A stretch of DNA of 64,000 bases. It comes from Roseibaca calidilacus. GTDB lineage: Bacteria; Pseudomonadota; Alphaproteobacteria; Rhodobacterales; Rhodobacteraceae. A program made the position numbers and the translations under genes. Every line of letters begins with the position of its first letter. The first letter of the stretch is position 1. Positions 27,945 through 36,497 of this stretch are shown one piece after another. The stretch spans positions 2,375,501 through 2,439,500 of the forward strand of contig NZ_FBYC01000004.1 in the NCBI RefSeq assembly GCF_001517585.1, in the 5' to 3' direction. The notes below the pieces were generated by a model that was not told the origin of the DNA, did no database searches, and saw nothing but the letters and a program-made list of their open reading frames with translations.

Positions 27945-29117
27945 ATGACCAACGTAGTTATCGTATCCGCAGCCCGCACGGCTGTCGGGTCTTTCGGCGG
28001 CGCTTTCGCCAATACCCCCGCACATGACCTTGGCGCGGCCATTCTGGAAGCGGTCGTCGCACGCGCGGGAATCGACAAATCCGAAGTATCGGAAACCATT
28101 CTGGGGCAGGTTCTGACCGCCGGTCAGGGCCAGAACCCCGCACGTCAGGCGCATGTCAATGCGGGCCTGCCAATAGAGTCCGCCGCTTGGTCCATCAATC
28201 AGGTTTGCGGCTCTGGGCTGCGCGCGGTCGCGCTGGGCGCACAGCACATCATGCTGGGCGATGCCGCGATCGTGCTGGCCGGTGGTCAGGAAAACATGAC
28301 CCTGTCGCCCCATTGCGCGCATATGCGCGCAGGCACCAAGATGGGCGACATGAAAATGATCGACACCATGATAAAAGACGGGCTGTGGGACGCGTTCAAC
28401 GGCTACCACATGGGCCAGACCGCTGAAAACGTGGCCGAGAAATGGCAGATCAGCCGCGATGAGCAAGACGCCTTCGCCGTCGCCAGCCAGAACAAGGCCG
28501 AAGCCGCGCAAAAGGCCGGCAAGTTCAAGGATGAAATCGCGCCTTTCACGGTGAAAACCCGCAAGGGCGATATCGTGGTCGATACCGACGAATATATCCG
28601 CCACGGCGCGACCATGGAAGCGATGCAAAAACTGCGCCCCGCCTTCACCAAGGACGGCTCTGTGACCGCCGCCAACGCGTCCGGTCTGAACGATGGCGCC
28701 GCTGCCGTCATGCTGATGAGCGCGGAAGAGGCCGAGAAGCGTGGCCTGACCCCGCTCGCGCGCATCGCCAGCTACGCAACCGCCGGTCTGGACCCGTCTA
28801 TCATGGGGGTCGGCCCGATCCATGCCAGCCGCAAGGCGCTGGAAAAGGCCGGCTGGAAGCCCGAGGATCTGGACCTGATCGAAGCGAACGAAGCCTTTGC
28901 CGCGCAAGCCTGCGCCGTGAACAAGGACATGGGCTGGGATCCGGCCAAGGTGAACGTGAATGGCGGCGCAATTGCCATCGGTCACCCCATCGGTGCTTCG
29001 GGTTGCCGCATCCTGAACACGCTGCTGTTCGAAATGCAGCGCGCGGATGCGAAAAAGGGTCTGGCGACGCTGTGCATCGGTGGCGGCATGGGTGTGGCAA
29101 TGTGCCTCGAACGCTAA
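27945..29117 (+). CDS. phaA: Acetyl-CoA C-acetyltransferase (beta-ketothiolase)
   Basis: PhaA condenses two acetyl-CoA to acetoacetyl-CoA, the first step of polyhydroxybutyrate synthesis and also the entry to the ethylmalonyl-CoA pathway. The 390-residue thiolase has the nucleophilic cysteine in [12 protein letters not shown] near residue 89. The C-terminal His/Cys elements are GHPIGASG near residue 347 and [11 protein letters not shown] near residue 377. The ATG at 27945 ([12 protein letters not shown]) has an AGAGGAG site, and an in-frame ATG 13 codons upstream is unlikely. It is followed by phaB after a strong hairpin. Confidence 0.95.
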   Translation: MTNVVIVSAARTAVGSFGGAFANTPAHDLGAAILEAVVARAGIDKSEVSETILGQVLTAGQGQNPARQAHVNAGLPIESAAWSINQVCGSGLRAVALGAQHIMLGDAAIVLAGGQENMTLSPHCAHMRAGTKMGDMKMIDTMIKDGLWDAFNGYHMGQTAENVAEKWQISRDEQDAFAVASQNKAEAAQKAGKFKDEIAPFTVKTRKGDIVVDTDEYIRHGATMEAMQKLRPAFTKDGSVTAANASGLNDGAAAVMLMSAEEAEKRGLTPLARIASYATAGLDPSIMGVGPIHASRKALEKAGWKPEDLDLIEANEAFAAQACAVNKDMGWDPAKVNVNGGAIAIGHPIGASGCRILNTLLFEMQRADAKKGLATLCIGGGMGVAMCLER

Positions 29118-29123
29118 AGCGAA

Positions 29124-29154
29124 AAGGCGTGCGCAATATTCTTGCGCACGCCTT
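29124..29154 (+). terminator. Hairpin between phaA and phaB
   Basis: A perfect 13-base stem AAGGCGTGCGCAA / TTGCGCACGCCTT with a five-base loop begins seven bases after the phaA stop. No T run follows (GCTAGTT), so it may act as a partial terminator or RNA-stability element within the phaA-phaB operon. On the minus strand it also contains the AATATTGCGCA core seen upstream of phaA. Confidence 0.6.
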
Positions 29155-29206
29155 GCTAGTTCGATAGCAAATATTACACACGGAAAAACCTAGAGAGGGG
29201 GACATC

Positions 29207-29929
29207 ATGGCAAGAGTGGCATTGGTCACAGGCGGATCGCGCGGCATTGGCGCAGCGATCTCTAAGGAACTGAAAGACAAAGGCTATACCGTTGCGGCAA
29301 CCTATGCTGGCAATGACGAAGCCGCAGCGAATTTCACCGCCGAAACCGGCATCAAAACCTACAAATGGAATGCCGCCGATTATGACGCATCCAAAGCGGG
29401 CATTGCGCAGGTCGAAGCGGACCTTGGCCCGATTGACGTGGTCGTGGCGAATGCGGGCATTACCCGCGACGCGCCCTTCCACAAAATGACGCCAGACCAG
29501 TGGCGCGAGGTGATCGACACCAACCTGACCGGCGTGTTTAACACCGTCCACCCCATCTGGCCCGGCATGCGCGAGCGCAAATTTGGCCGTGTGGTGGTCA
29601 TCAGTTCCATCAACGGGCAGAAGGGCCAATTTGGTCAGGTGAACTATGCCGCGACCAAGGCGGGCGATCTGGGCATTGTGAAATCGCTGGCGCAAGAGGG
29701 CGCGCGCTTTAACATTACGGCGAATGCGGTTTGCCCCGGCTATATTGCGACCGAAATGGTCATGGCCGTGCCGGAAAAGGTGCGCGAATCGATCATCGCG
29801 GGGATCCCTGCGGGCCGCTTGGGCGAGCCAGAAGAAATCGCGCGCTGCGTGGCCTTCCTTGTGTCGGATGATGCGGGTTTTGTGAACGGGTCTACGATCA
29901 GCGCCAACGGCGCGCAGTTTTTCGTGTAA
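29207..29929 (+). CDS. phaB: Acetoacetyl-CoA reductase
   Basis: PhaB is an NADPH-dependent short-chain dehydrogenase that reduces acetoacetyl-CoA to (R)-3-hydroxybutyryl-CoA for PHB synthesis and the ethylmalonyl-CoA pathway. The 240-residue protein has the cofactor loop TGGSRGIGAA at residue 8, the NAG motif in VVANAGITRDAPFHKM, the catalytic serine in VVISSINGQKGQFGQ, and YAATKAG (YxxxK) near residue 150. The FGQ(V)NYAA pattern is characteristic of PhaB. It lies 89 bp after phaA with an intervening hairpin. Confidence 0.95.
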   Translation: MARVALVTGGSRGIGAAISKELKDKGYTVAATYAGNDEAAANFTAETGIKTYKWNAADYDASKAGIAQVEADLGPIDVVVANAGITRDAPFHKMTPDQWREVIDTNLTGVFNTVHPIWPGMRERKFGRVVVISSINGQKGQFGQVNYAATKAGDLGIVKSLAQEGARFNITANAVCPGYIATEMVMAVPEKVRESIIAGIPAGRLGEPEEIARCVAFLVSDDAGFVNGSTISANGAQFFV

Positions 29930-29950
29930 ACAACCGAAAAACCAAACAAA

Positions 29951-29973
29951 AACGGCCCGCTTAGCGGGCCGTT
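29951..29973. terminator. Rho-independent terminator after phaB
   Basis: A perfect ten-base stem AACGGCCCGC / GCGGGCCGTT with a TTA loop lies 21 bp after the phaB stop. T-rich sequence follows in one direction, and AAAACAAA precedes it (T-rich when read leftward). It can serve both phaB and the convergent YdcH-like gene. Confidence 0.8.
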
Positions 29974-29992
29974 TGCAACTTTCAGACGCACG

Positions 29993-30160
29993 TCATGCGT
30001 GCGACAGGCGTTCGATTTCTTCTTTCAGGCGTAGCTTTTGCTTTTTCAGCTCTGCAATTTCCAGATCGCTGCTACCGGGGCTTCGCTGGATCATGTCGAC
30101 CTTGTCAGAGAGGTGCGCGTGTTTCGCGCGCAGCGTGGCAAGATGCGAGGTTAATGACAT
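29993..30160 (-). CDS. YdcH family protein (DUF465), 55 residues
   Basis: This is a short gene, below the usual length cutoff. It begins ATG at 30160 behind a strong AAGGAGG ribosome site and encodes a 55-residue, highly charged alpha-helical protein. The middle reads LRAKHAHLSDKVDM and the end EIAELKKQKLRLKEEIERL, the coiled-coil pattern of the DUF465/YdcH family. The function is unknown. It is convergent with phaB and shares its terminator. Confidence 0.85.
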   Translation of the reverse strand: MSLTSHLATLRAKHAHLSDKVDMIQRSPGSSDLEIAELKKQKLRLKEEIERLSHA

Positions 30161-30285
30161 TTAGGTGTCCTCCTTCTCTGATTGCGACAGTTTTATTGCA
30201 TCACAGCAATCGCCACCTGTCAGCAAAAATCGGTGTGACCGGGCCGCGACTGCGCTGAAAAATGCCACCATCCTTCTCAGAGTGT

Positions 30286-31575
30286 TTACACCTGCACCGT
30301 CTGTGCCTGCTGCGTGCCCACATCGAAAACCCGCTTGTAACGCAGGATTTCCGCATCTGGCCCCATCGCCTTGTTCGGATTGTCTGACAGTTTGACCGTG
30401 GGTCGCCCATCGGCACAGATCGCCTTGCACACCAAGCTGAACGGGGCCAGCCCATCACCTTCGGCCAAGCCCCGGAAATCATTGGTCAACAAGGTGCCCC
30501 AGCCAAAGCTGACCTTGACCCGCCCGAAGAAAGCGCGGTGCAGCGATTGAATGCGCTCCACGTCCAGCCCGTCCGAGAAGATGACAAGTTTCTCGCGCGG
30601 GTCTTGTCCATGGTCCTTCCACCAGCGAATCGCGGCTTCTGCCCCCGCTTCCGGCGCCCCCGAATCAATGCGGATGCCGGTCCATTCGGCCAGCCAATCG
30701 GGGGCACGGTCCAGAAACCCTTGGGTGCCGTAGGTATCGGGCAGGATAATGCGCAAATTGCCGTCGTGTTCGGCCTGCCAATCGGCCAGAACGCGGTAGG
30801 GCGCTTGCGCCAGTTCCGCGTCATCGCGCGCCAAGGCGGCATAGACCATGGGCAGTTCATGCGCGTTGGTGCCTATGGCCTCGACCTCTCGGCGCATGGC
30901 GATCAGGCAGTTCGAGGTGCCGATAAAGCACCCTCCCAGCCCTTCCATCATCGCCTGCACGCACCAATCCTGCCATAGAAAGCTATGTCGGCGGCGGGTG
31001 CCGAAATCGGCAATGCGCAATCCGTCCAGCCCTTGCAGGGCCTTGATCTTTTCCCAGACGCGGGTCATCGCGCGGGCATAAAGCACCTGCAATTCAAAGC
31101 GTTTCATCTGGCCCAGAACAGCCCGCGAGCGCAGTTCCATCAGCACCGCAAGCGCCGGAATTTCCCAAAGCATTGCTTCGGGCCAAGGGCCTTCGAATGT
31201 CAGCTCATACTGGTCGCCCACACGTTCCAGATGGTATGGCGGCAGTTGGAAGCCTTCGAACCATTCCATGAAATCGGGTCGAAACATCTGGCGTTTGCCA
31301 TAGAACGTGTTGCCACGCAGAAAGGTCGATTCGCCGCGCGACAGACGCAGCTTGCGGATATGGTCCAACTGTTCGCGCAATTCGCCTTCGTCGATCAGCT
31401 TGGCCAGCGGCACATCGGTGGCGCGGTTAATCAAGCTGAAGGTAACGCGCGTGTCGCGGTGATTGGTGAACACCGACTGGCACATCAGCAGTTTGTAGAA
31501 ATCGGTGTCAATCAGCGAGCGGACAATCGGGTCCAGCTTCCAGCGGTGGTTATAGACGCGGGTCGCGATATCCAT
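30286..31575 (-). CDS. pncB: Nicotinate phosphoribosyltransferase
   Basis: PncB converts nicotinate and PRPP to nicotinate mononucleotide in NAD salvage. The 429-residue protein begins with the conserved LDTDFYKLLM-like segment (SLIDTDFYKLLMCQSVF near residue 21), followed by the FGTRRRHSF segment near residue 191, whose histidine is the autophosphorylated residue in the family. The segment FSDGLDVE near the C-terminus is also typical. It starts three bases after the pncA stop, so the two salvage enzymes form one operon with nicotinamidase first. Confidence 0.94.
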   Translation of the reverse strand: MDIATRVYNHRWKLDPIVRSLIDTDFYKLLMCQSVFTNHRDTRVTFSLINRATDVPLAKLIDEGELREQLDHIRKLRLSRGESTFLRGNTFYGKRQMFRPDFMEWFEGFQLPPYHLERVGDQYELTFEGPWPEAMLWEIPALAVLMELRSRAVLGQMKRFELQVLYARAMTRVWEKIKALQGLDGLRIADFGTRRRHSFLWQDWCVQAMMEGLGGCFIGTSNCLIAMRREVEAIGTNAHELPMVYAALARDDAELAQAPYRVLADWQAEHDGNLRIILPDTYGTQGFLDRAPDWLAEWTGIRIDSGAPEAGAEAAIRWWKDHGQDPREKLVIFSDGLDVERIQSLHRAFFGRVKVSFGWGTLLTNDFRGLAEGDGLAPFSLVCKAICADGRPTVKLSDNPNKAMGPDAEILRYKRVFDVGTQQAQTVQV

Positions 31576-31578
31576 CGG

Positions 31579-32175
31579 TCAGACCAGTTCAACACCAGCG
31601 GCGCGCATGTCATCCAGCGCGCGCGCCATGGACCCGTCAAGATCAATGCCGCGGCAGAGGCTGGTCAACACCCGCACCTTGAAGCCCAGCTTGGCCGCAT
31701 CCATCGCGGACCATGCCACGCAGAAATCGGTGGCCAGCCCGACAAATTCCAACTCTGTCAGGCCACGGGTGCGCAAATAGCCTTCCAGACCCGTGGGCGT
31801 GGTCTGGTCATTCTCATAGAACGCCGAATAGCTGTCGATCTGGCGACGAAACCCTTTGCGGATAATCAGATCAGCGCGGTCGGTTTCCAGACCCGGATGA
31901 AACGCCGCGCCCTGCGAGCCTTGCACGCAATGGTCCGGCCACAGCACTTGTGGACCATAGGGCATGTCAATCATCTGCATGGGCGCGCGCCCCGCGTGCT
32001 GGCTGGCGAAAGAGCTGTGGTCAGCAGGGTGCCAATCTTGCGTCAGGATCACGGCCTCTGCCTCTGCCATACGGGCATTCACGCCGGGTACGATCTGGCC
32101 GCCCTCGGCCACGGCCAGCGCGCCGCCGGGGCAGAAATCGTTTTGCAGGTCAATCACGATCAGGGCATGGGACAT
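31579..32175 (-). CDS. pncA: Nicotinamidase
   Basis: PncA hydrolyses nicotinamide to nicotinate, feeding PncB. The 198-residue isochorismatase-fold protein has the catalytic aspartate in LIVIDLQNDFCPGG (near residue 9) and a metal-binding D-x-H pattern in LTQDWHPADHSSF. It also has a lysine in IRKGF near residue 112 and the nucleophilic cysteine in GLATDFCVAWSA near residue 150. All members of the Asp-Lys-Cys triad are therefore present. It is upstream of pncB with a three-base gap and divergent from trhO. Confidence 0.94.
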   Translation of the reverse strand: MSHALIVIDLQNDFCPGGALAVAEGGQIVPGVNARMAEAEAVILTQDWHPADHSSFASQHAGRAPMQMIDMPYGPQVLWPDHCVQGSQGAAFHPGLETDRADLIIRKGFRRQIDSYSAFYENDQTTPTGLEGYLRTRGLTELEFVGLATDFCVAWSAMDAAKLGFKVRVLTSLCRGIDLDGSMARALDDMRAAGVELV

Positions 32176-32271
32176 GGCGGCTCTCCTTTTGTGATAGGGC
32201 TAAGGGGCAGGCGCGGGCGCGTCAATGGCGGCTGTCTTGCGCACGGGCGCGGCGCGCAGTAAAGCGCGGGC

Positions 32272-33174
32272 ATGTATACCGTTGCCGCACTCTATCACTT
32301 CACCCGGTTCGAAAACCCTGCCGCGCTGAAAGCGCCGTTGGCCGCTTTATGCTGCACCAACGGTGTGAAAGGCTCGCTACTGCTGGCGGGCGAAGGGATC
32401 AACGGCACCATCGCAGGTCGCCGCGAGGGGATCGACGCGGTGCTGGCGCATATCCGCGCGCTGCCGGGATGTGCTGCGCTGGAGTGGAAAGAAAGCCACG
32501 CCCCCGACATGCCCTTTGGCCGCATGAAAGTGCGCCTGAAGCGCGAGATCGTGACCATGGGCCAGCCCGATGTGGACCCGCGCGCGGGCACTGGCCACTA
32601 TGTGGATCCTGCCGATTGGAACGACCTTATCAGCGCGCCCGATGTGGCGGTGATCGACACGCGCAATGATTACGAGGTTGCCATCGGCACGTTTGAAGGC
32701 GCGATTGATCCGGGCACAAAGGCATTTGGCGAGTTCCCGCAATGGTGGGAAGACAACCGTCACCGCTTTCACAACAAGCGGATTGCCATGTTCTGCACCG
32801 GCGGCATTCGGTGCGAAAAGTCGACCAATTACCTGCTGGGGCAAGGGGTGCAAGAGGTTTACCACCTGAAAGGCGGCATCCTGAAATATCTGGAAGAGGT
32901 GCCGGCAGAGCAAAGCCTGTGGCATGGCGCGTGTTTCGTGTTCGACCAGCGCGTGTCGGTGGAACATGGGTTAAAGCCCGGCCCGCATGTCATGTGCCAT
33001 GCCTGCCGCCGCCCGCTTTGGCCCGAAGACACCAAGCGCCCGGAATATGAGGACGGCGTGCAATGCCACCATTGCGTGGACGAATTCACGCCCGAACGCC
33101 GCGAGGGGTTTCGCGAGCGCCAGCGCCAGATTGCCTTGGCGGTCCAGCGGGGCACCCTGCATATGGGTGGTTAA
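32272..33174 (+). CDS. trhO: tRNA uridine(34) hydroxylase TrhO (rhodanese domain)
   Basis: TrhO (YceA) hydroxylates U34 of certain tRNAs, giving 5-hydroxyuridine, a precursor of the cmo5U/mo5U wobble modifications. The 300-residue protein has an acylphosphatase-like N-terminal domain ([16 protein letters not shown] near residue 40). A rhodanese domain follows with active-site cysteine in [11 protein letters not shown] near residue 175. The C-terminal region carries paired cysteines (CHACRRP and CHHCVDEF). The start ATG at 32272 has only a weak ribosome site. Confidence 0.92.
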   Translation: MYTVAALYHFTRFENPAALKAPLAALCCTNGVKGSLLLAGEGINGTIAGRREGIDAVLAHIRALPGCAALEWKESHAPDMPFGRMKVRLKREIVTMGQPDVDPRAGTGHYVDPADWNDLISAPDVAVIDTRNDYEVAIGTFEGAIDPGTKAFGEFPQWWEDNRHRFHNKRIAMFCTGGIRCEKSTNYLLGQGVQEVYHLKGGILKYLEEVPAEQSLWHGACFVFDQRVSVEHGLKPGPHVMCHACRRPLWPEDTKRPEYEDGVQCHHCVDEFTPERREGFRERQRQIALAVQRGTLHMGG

Positions 33175-33188
33175 GGTTCCGAATCGTT

Positions 33189-33204
33189 ATGTTATCGATA
33201 ACAT
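33189..33204. promoter_or_regulatory. Perfect 16-bp palindrome, candidate LacI-family operator
   Basis: ATGTTATCGATAACAT is a perfect palindrome 96 bp upstream of the TRAP receptor start. It fits the ATGTTA-N4-TAACAT pattern known for the LacI-family regulator GntR of E. coli. It suggests repression by a sugar-acid-sensing LacI-family regulator encoded elsewhere. This is inference; no regulator gene is adjacent. Confidence 0.6.
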
Positions 33205-33299
33205 TGGTAAGATTATTTATTCACTCTGTGCGTGGCGTATGGTCTAACACATCGCGCGGGCACTGACTGCCCAACAAAACAAACTCGGGAGGAGTAAGA

Positions 33300-34409
33300 A
33301 TGGATCGTCGTTCCTTTTTGAAAACGTCGGCGCTGGGCGGGTCTGCCGCTGCTGCGTCCACACTGGCTGCGCCTGCTGTGGCGCAGGGCCGCATCACATG
33401 GCGCATGGTCACCACTTGGGGCAAGAACTTTCCCGGCCTTGGGACTGGTGCCCAACGGTTGGCAGACCGAATCACAGCTGCATCTGACGGGCGTTTGACA
33501 GTAGAATTGTTTGCTGCTGGTGAAATCGTCCCAGCCTTGCAGTCCCTTGATGCTGTCATAGACGGGTCGGCCGAAATGAGCCACGGTGCCTCCTACTATT
33601 GGCAAAACAAATCGGTTGGCTTGTCCTTCTACACGGGTGTCCCTTTTGGAATGACTTCGCGTGAATTGTCCGCGTGGGTGCGCTTTGGCGGCGGTCAAGA
33701 GATTTGGGACGAAATTTATGATCAGTTTGGACTTGTTGGGTTGTTGTCGGGAGATACCGGCACTCAAGCGGGTGGATGGTTTGCGAATGAACTGACTGGT
33801 CTTGCCGATATACAAGGCCTGCGCTTCCGCACGCCAGGCCTTGGTGGTCAAGTTTGGCAGAAGATGGGCGCTTCGGTCACAAATGTTGCACCGGGCGAGA
33901 TTTTCCCAGCCTTGCAGTCCGGCACCCTTGATGCAGCAGAGTTTGTCGGTCCTTACAATGATCGCGCTTTTGGGTTCCATCAGGTGCGAAAGCACTATTA
34001 CACGTCGTCTTTCGTCGAGCCGGGATTGGCGACTGAGGTCGCAATCGACAAGGCCAAGTTCTTAGATCTCCCGAGCGATTTGCAGCAGATAATCCGAGAC
34101 GCGGCGCAAGCCGAATATGACAATATGCCGTCGGAATTCTACTACAACGATCCGATTGCGCTTGATGATATTGTCAAGAACCATGGCGTCATCGTTCACA
34201 AAGAATTCCCCGAAGAGATCATCGTCGCTGGTGCCAAAGCTGCGCGCGAACTTCTTGAAGAGATCATTGGTGGGGCTGATGCACTCACACGCAAAACTGC
34301 GGACAGCTATATCAAAGCGTTCAACCTTCTTCGCACGCGCACGCAAAATACCGATCAGACTTTCGCCCTCGCACGGGAGAAATATTTCGACATTTCGGAC
34401 CTTGGCTAA
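33300..34409 (+). CDS. TRAP transporter substrate-binding protein (DctP family)
   Basis: This 369-residue periplasmic solute receptor carries a twin-arginine signal (MDRRSFLKTSALGGSAAAAS...AQG). The mature part follows the DctP fold, with the hallmark arginine in GLRFRTPGLGGQVWQKMGAS near residue 177. The FPALQSGTLDAAEFVGPYND segment is typical of the TakP-like (2-oxo acid) receptors. The gene's GC content is visibly lower (about 50-52% in two hand-counted lines) than its permease genes (about 65%). A terminator hairpin separates it from dctQ. The ligand is unknown; an organic or sugar acid is likely. Confidence 0.9.
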   Translation: MDRRSFLKTSALGGSAAAASTLAAPAVAQGRITWRMVTTWGKNFPGLGTGAQRLADRITAASDGRLTVELFAAGEIVPALQSLDAVIDGSAEMSHGASYYWQNKSVGLSFYTGVPFGMTSRELSAWVRFGGGQEIWDEIYDQFGLVGLLSGDTGTQAGGWFANELTGLADIQGLRFRTPGLGGQVWQKMGASVTNVAPGEIFPALQSGTLDAAEFVGPYNDRAFGFHQVRKHYYTSSFVEPGLATEVAIDKAKFLDLPSDLQQIIRDAAQAEYDNMPSEFYYNDPIALDDIVKNHGVIVHKEFPEEIIVAGAKAARELLEEIIGGADALTRKTADSYIKAFNLLRTRTQNTDQTFALAREKYFDISDLG

Positions 34410-34432
34410 GGCCATCCGCTACAATAATCCCG

Positions 34433-34461
34433 AAGGCCCCGGACATGATCCGGGGCCTTTT
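34433..34461 (+). terminator. Terminator-like hairpin between TRAP receptor and small permease
   Basis: An 11-base stem AAGGCCCCGGA / TCCGGGGCCTT with a five-base loop, followed by TT, lies 23 bp after the receptor stop. It may let more receptor than permease be made by partial termination. Confidence 0.75.
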
Positions 34462-34493
34462 GGGCAATCAAGCACCCGATCACGAGGGCCAAG

Positions 34494-35051
34494 ATGACCG
34501 CACTCGCCACCTTGATGAAAGCGATTAACGCGCTGAACCGACTTGTCGGCAACATTTTCATGTGGTTGTCGGTGGGGATTGTGCTGGTCTGTTTCTGGGT
34601 CGTCGTGGAACGCTACTTGTTCGCCAATACGCGGCTGTGGATGCAGGATTTGTATCCATGGATGAACGGGGTGATGTTCACCTCCGTTGCGGGCTACGCG
34701 CTGTATCGGAATGACCATGTGCGCGTGGATATCTTCTTTCGCCCGGCCAGCACGCTGCGCAAGGCATGGATGGACCTGCTGGGTGTGTGCATCTTCCTGA
34801 TGCCCTTCGCCGCCGTGGTCTGGATCTATTCGCTGACCTTCGTGAACCGGTCCATCGGGTTGCTCGAAGCTTCGCCCAACCCCGGTGGTATGCCCGGCCT
34901 GTTCGTGCTGAAAAGCTTCATTCTGGTTTTCGCGGCGCTGATCGCCCTGCAAGGCGTGGCCATGGCGATCCGGTCCATCCTGATTATCGCGGGCCGCGAA
35001 GACCTTGTGCCGCCCGACTACCGCTACCAATACGAGTTGGAGAAAGCCTGA
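34494..35051 (+). CDS. TRAP transporter small permease (DctQ family)
   Basis: This 185-residue inner-membrane protein has four hydrophobic helices, starting near FMWLSVGIVLVCFWVVVERYLF. The WMQDLYPWMNGVMF segment is typical of DctQ. It pairs with the large permease to move substrate delivered by the DctP receptor using the sodium gradient. The ATG at 34494 follows the hairpin by 32 bp. Its stop is one base before the DctM start. Confidence 0.9.
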   Translation: MTALATLMKAINALNRLVGNIFMWLSVGIVLVCFWVVVERYLFANTRLWMQDLYPWMNGVMFTSVAGYALYRNDHVRVDIFFRPASTLRKAWMDLLGVCIFLMPFAAVVWIYSLTFVNRSIGLLEASPNPGGMPGLFVLKSFILVFAALIALQGVAMAIRSILIIAGREDLVPPDYRYQYELEKA

Positions 35052-35052
35052 C

Positions 35053-36441
35053 ATGGATCCGGTATTGATTGGCGAGATCCTCGCCGGGACAATGTTCCTT
35101 GGCGTGATCGGCTTTCTGCTGCTGGGCTTTCCGGTAGCATTTACGCTGGCGGGCACGTCCATTCTGTTCGCCTTTGCGGGGCTGTATTTCGGGGTGTTCG
35201 ACATGTCGAACCTGCGTTCGCTGGCCGGGCGCTACACCGGCTACATGCTGAACGAGGTGTTGGTCGCCGTGCCCTTGTTCATCTTCATGGGGGTGATGCT
35301 GGAACGCAGCAATATCGCGGAACAGTTGCTATCCACCATGGGGCGGCTGTTCGGCGACATGCGCGGCGGGCTTGGAATTTCGGTCATCCTTGTGGGCGCG
35401 CTGTTGGCGGCCAGCACCGGCGTTGTGGGCGCAACCGTGGTCACGATGGGGCTGATTTCGCTGCCGGCCATGTTGCGGGCCGGGTATGACCCGAAACTCG
35501 CGTGCGGGTCCATCTGCGCCAGCGGCACGCTGGGCCAGATCATCCCGCCCTCGACTGTGCTGATCTTCATGGGCGACATGATCGCGGGCATGCACAGCCA
35601 GGTGCAGATGAGCCTTGGAAATTTCGCGCCCACCACCGTTTCGGTGGGCGACCTGTTCGCAGGCGCGTTCATTCCGGGGCTGGTGATGGTCGCGCTCTAT
35701 ATCGCCTATATCCTGTTCAAGGCCGTGTTCGACCCCGAAAGCTGCCCGGCCACCCCCATCCCGCCAGAGGAAAAGGCAGGCTTGGGGCGCGAGATCGTGA
35801 CCGCGCTGATCCCGCCCTTGCTGCTGATTTTTGCGGTTCTGGGGTCCATCCTTGGCGGCATCGCCACCCCGACCGAAGCTGCGTCAGTCGGTGCCGTGGG
35901 CGCAACGCTGCTGGCCGGCCTGCGCGGACGTCTGAAGGCGCAAATCTTTGTCGATGTGGCGCGGCGCACGGCGGTCATCACCTCTATGATCTTCATCATC
36001 CTGTTCGGCGCGTCGGTCTTTGCCATCGTGTTCCGCCAGATGGGCGGCGACGATCTGGTGCATGAATTCCTGTCGGCCATGCCGGGCGGCGCATTGGGCG
36101 CGATGATTACCGTCATGGTTCTGATGTTCGTGCTGGGCTTCATCCTTGATACGTTCGAGATCATCTTCATCGTGCTGCCCATCACCGCGCCGACCCTGCT
36201 GATGCTGGGGGTCGATCCGGTCTGGCTGGGCGTGATGATCGGGGTCAACCTGCAAACCAGCTTCCTGACTCCCCCTTTCGGCTTTGCGCTGTTCTACCTG
36301 CGCGGGGTTGCGCCCAATTCGGTGACGACCGGCATGATCTACAAAGGTGCGGTGCCCTTCGTTCTGTTGCAGATCACGGCCATCGTGCTGCTGTTCATAT
36401 TCCCGCAGCTTGTGCTGTGGCTGCCCGGGGTGCTGTTCTAA
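35053..36441 (+). CDS. TRAP transporter large permease (DctM family)
   Basis: This 462-residue sodium-driven permease has about twelve hydrophobic segments. DctM signatures include MGVMLERSNIAEQLL, GQIIPPSTVLIFMGDM and TPTEAASVGAVGA. The ATG at 35053 begins one base after the dctQ stop, so translation is coupled; an open upstream frame inside dctQ is ignored. The motif GVNLQTSFLTPPFGFALFYLRG near the C-terminus is common to large TRAP permeases. It completes the three-gene P-Q-M operon. Confidence 0.93.
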   Translation: MDPVLIGEILAGTMFLGVIGFLLLGFPVAFTLAGTSILFAFAGLYFGVFDMSNLRSLAGRYTGYMLNEVLVAVPLFIFMGVMLERSNIAEQLLSTMGRLFGDMRGGLGISVILVGALLAASTGVVGATVVTMGLISLPAMLRAGYDPKLACGSICASGTLGQIIPPSTVLIFMGDMIAGMHSQVQMSLGNFAPTTVSVGDLFAGAFIPGLVMVALYIAYILFKAVFDPESCPATPIPPEEKAGLGREIVTALIPPLLLIFAVLGSILGGIATPTEAASVGAVGATLLAGLRGRLKAQIFVDVARRTAVITSMIFIILFGASVFAIVFRQMGGDDLVHEFLSAMPGGALGAMITVMVLMFVLGFILDTFEIIFIVLPITAPTLLMLGVDPVWLGVMIGVNLQTSFLTPPFGFALFYLRGVAPNSVTTGMIYKGAVPFVLLQITAIVLLFIFPQLVLWLPGVLF

Positions 36442-36449
36442 GGTTTTGA

Positions 36450-36489
36450 CTTTGGCTTTGGGCGCGCCATTTGCCGCCCAAAGCCAAAG
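36450..36489 (+). terminator. Long hairpin between TRAP operon and photolyase-like gene
   Basis: A perfect 15-base stem CTTTGGCTTTGGGCG / CGCCCAAAGCCAAAG with a ten-base loop begins nine bases after the DctM stop. Its 3' arm ends in the AGAGGA ribosome site of the next gene. There is no T run, so it could be a transcript boundary or a translation-regulating hairpin. Confidence 0.6.
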
Positions 36490-36497
36490 AGGACAGC

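Noticed and set aside
27891-28985. Leftward 364-codon frame opposite phaA
   Set aside because: PhaA is unmistakable by its catalytic motifs. The opposite frame is a high-GC shadow.
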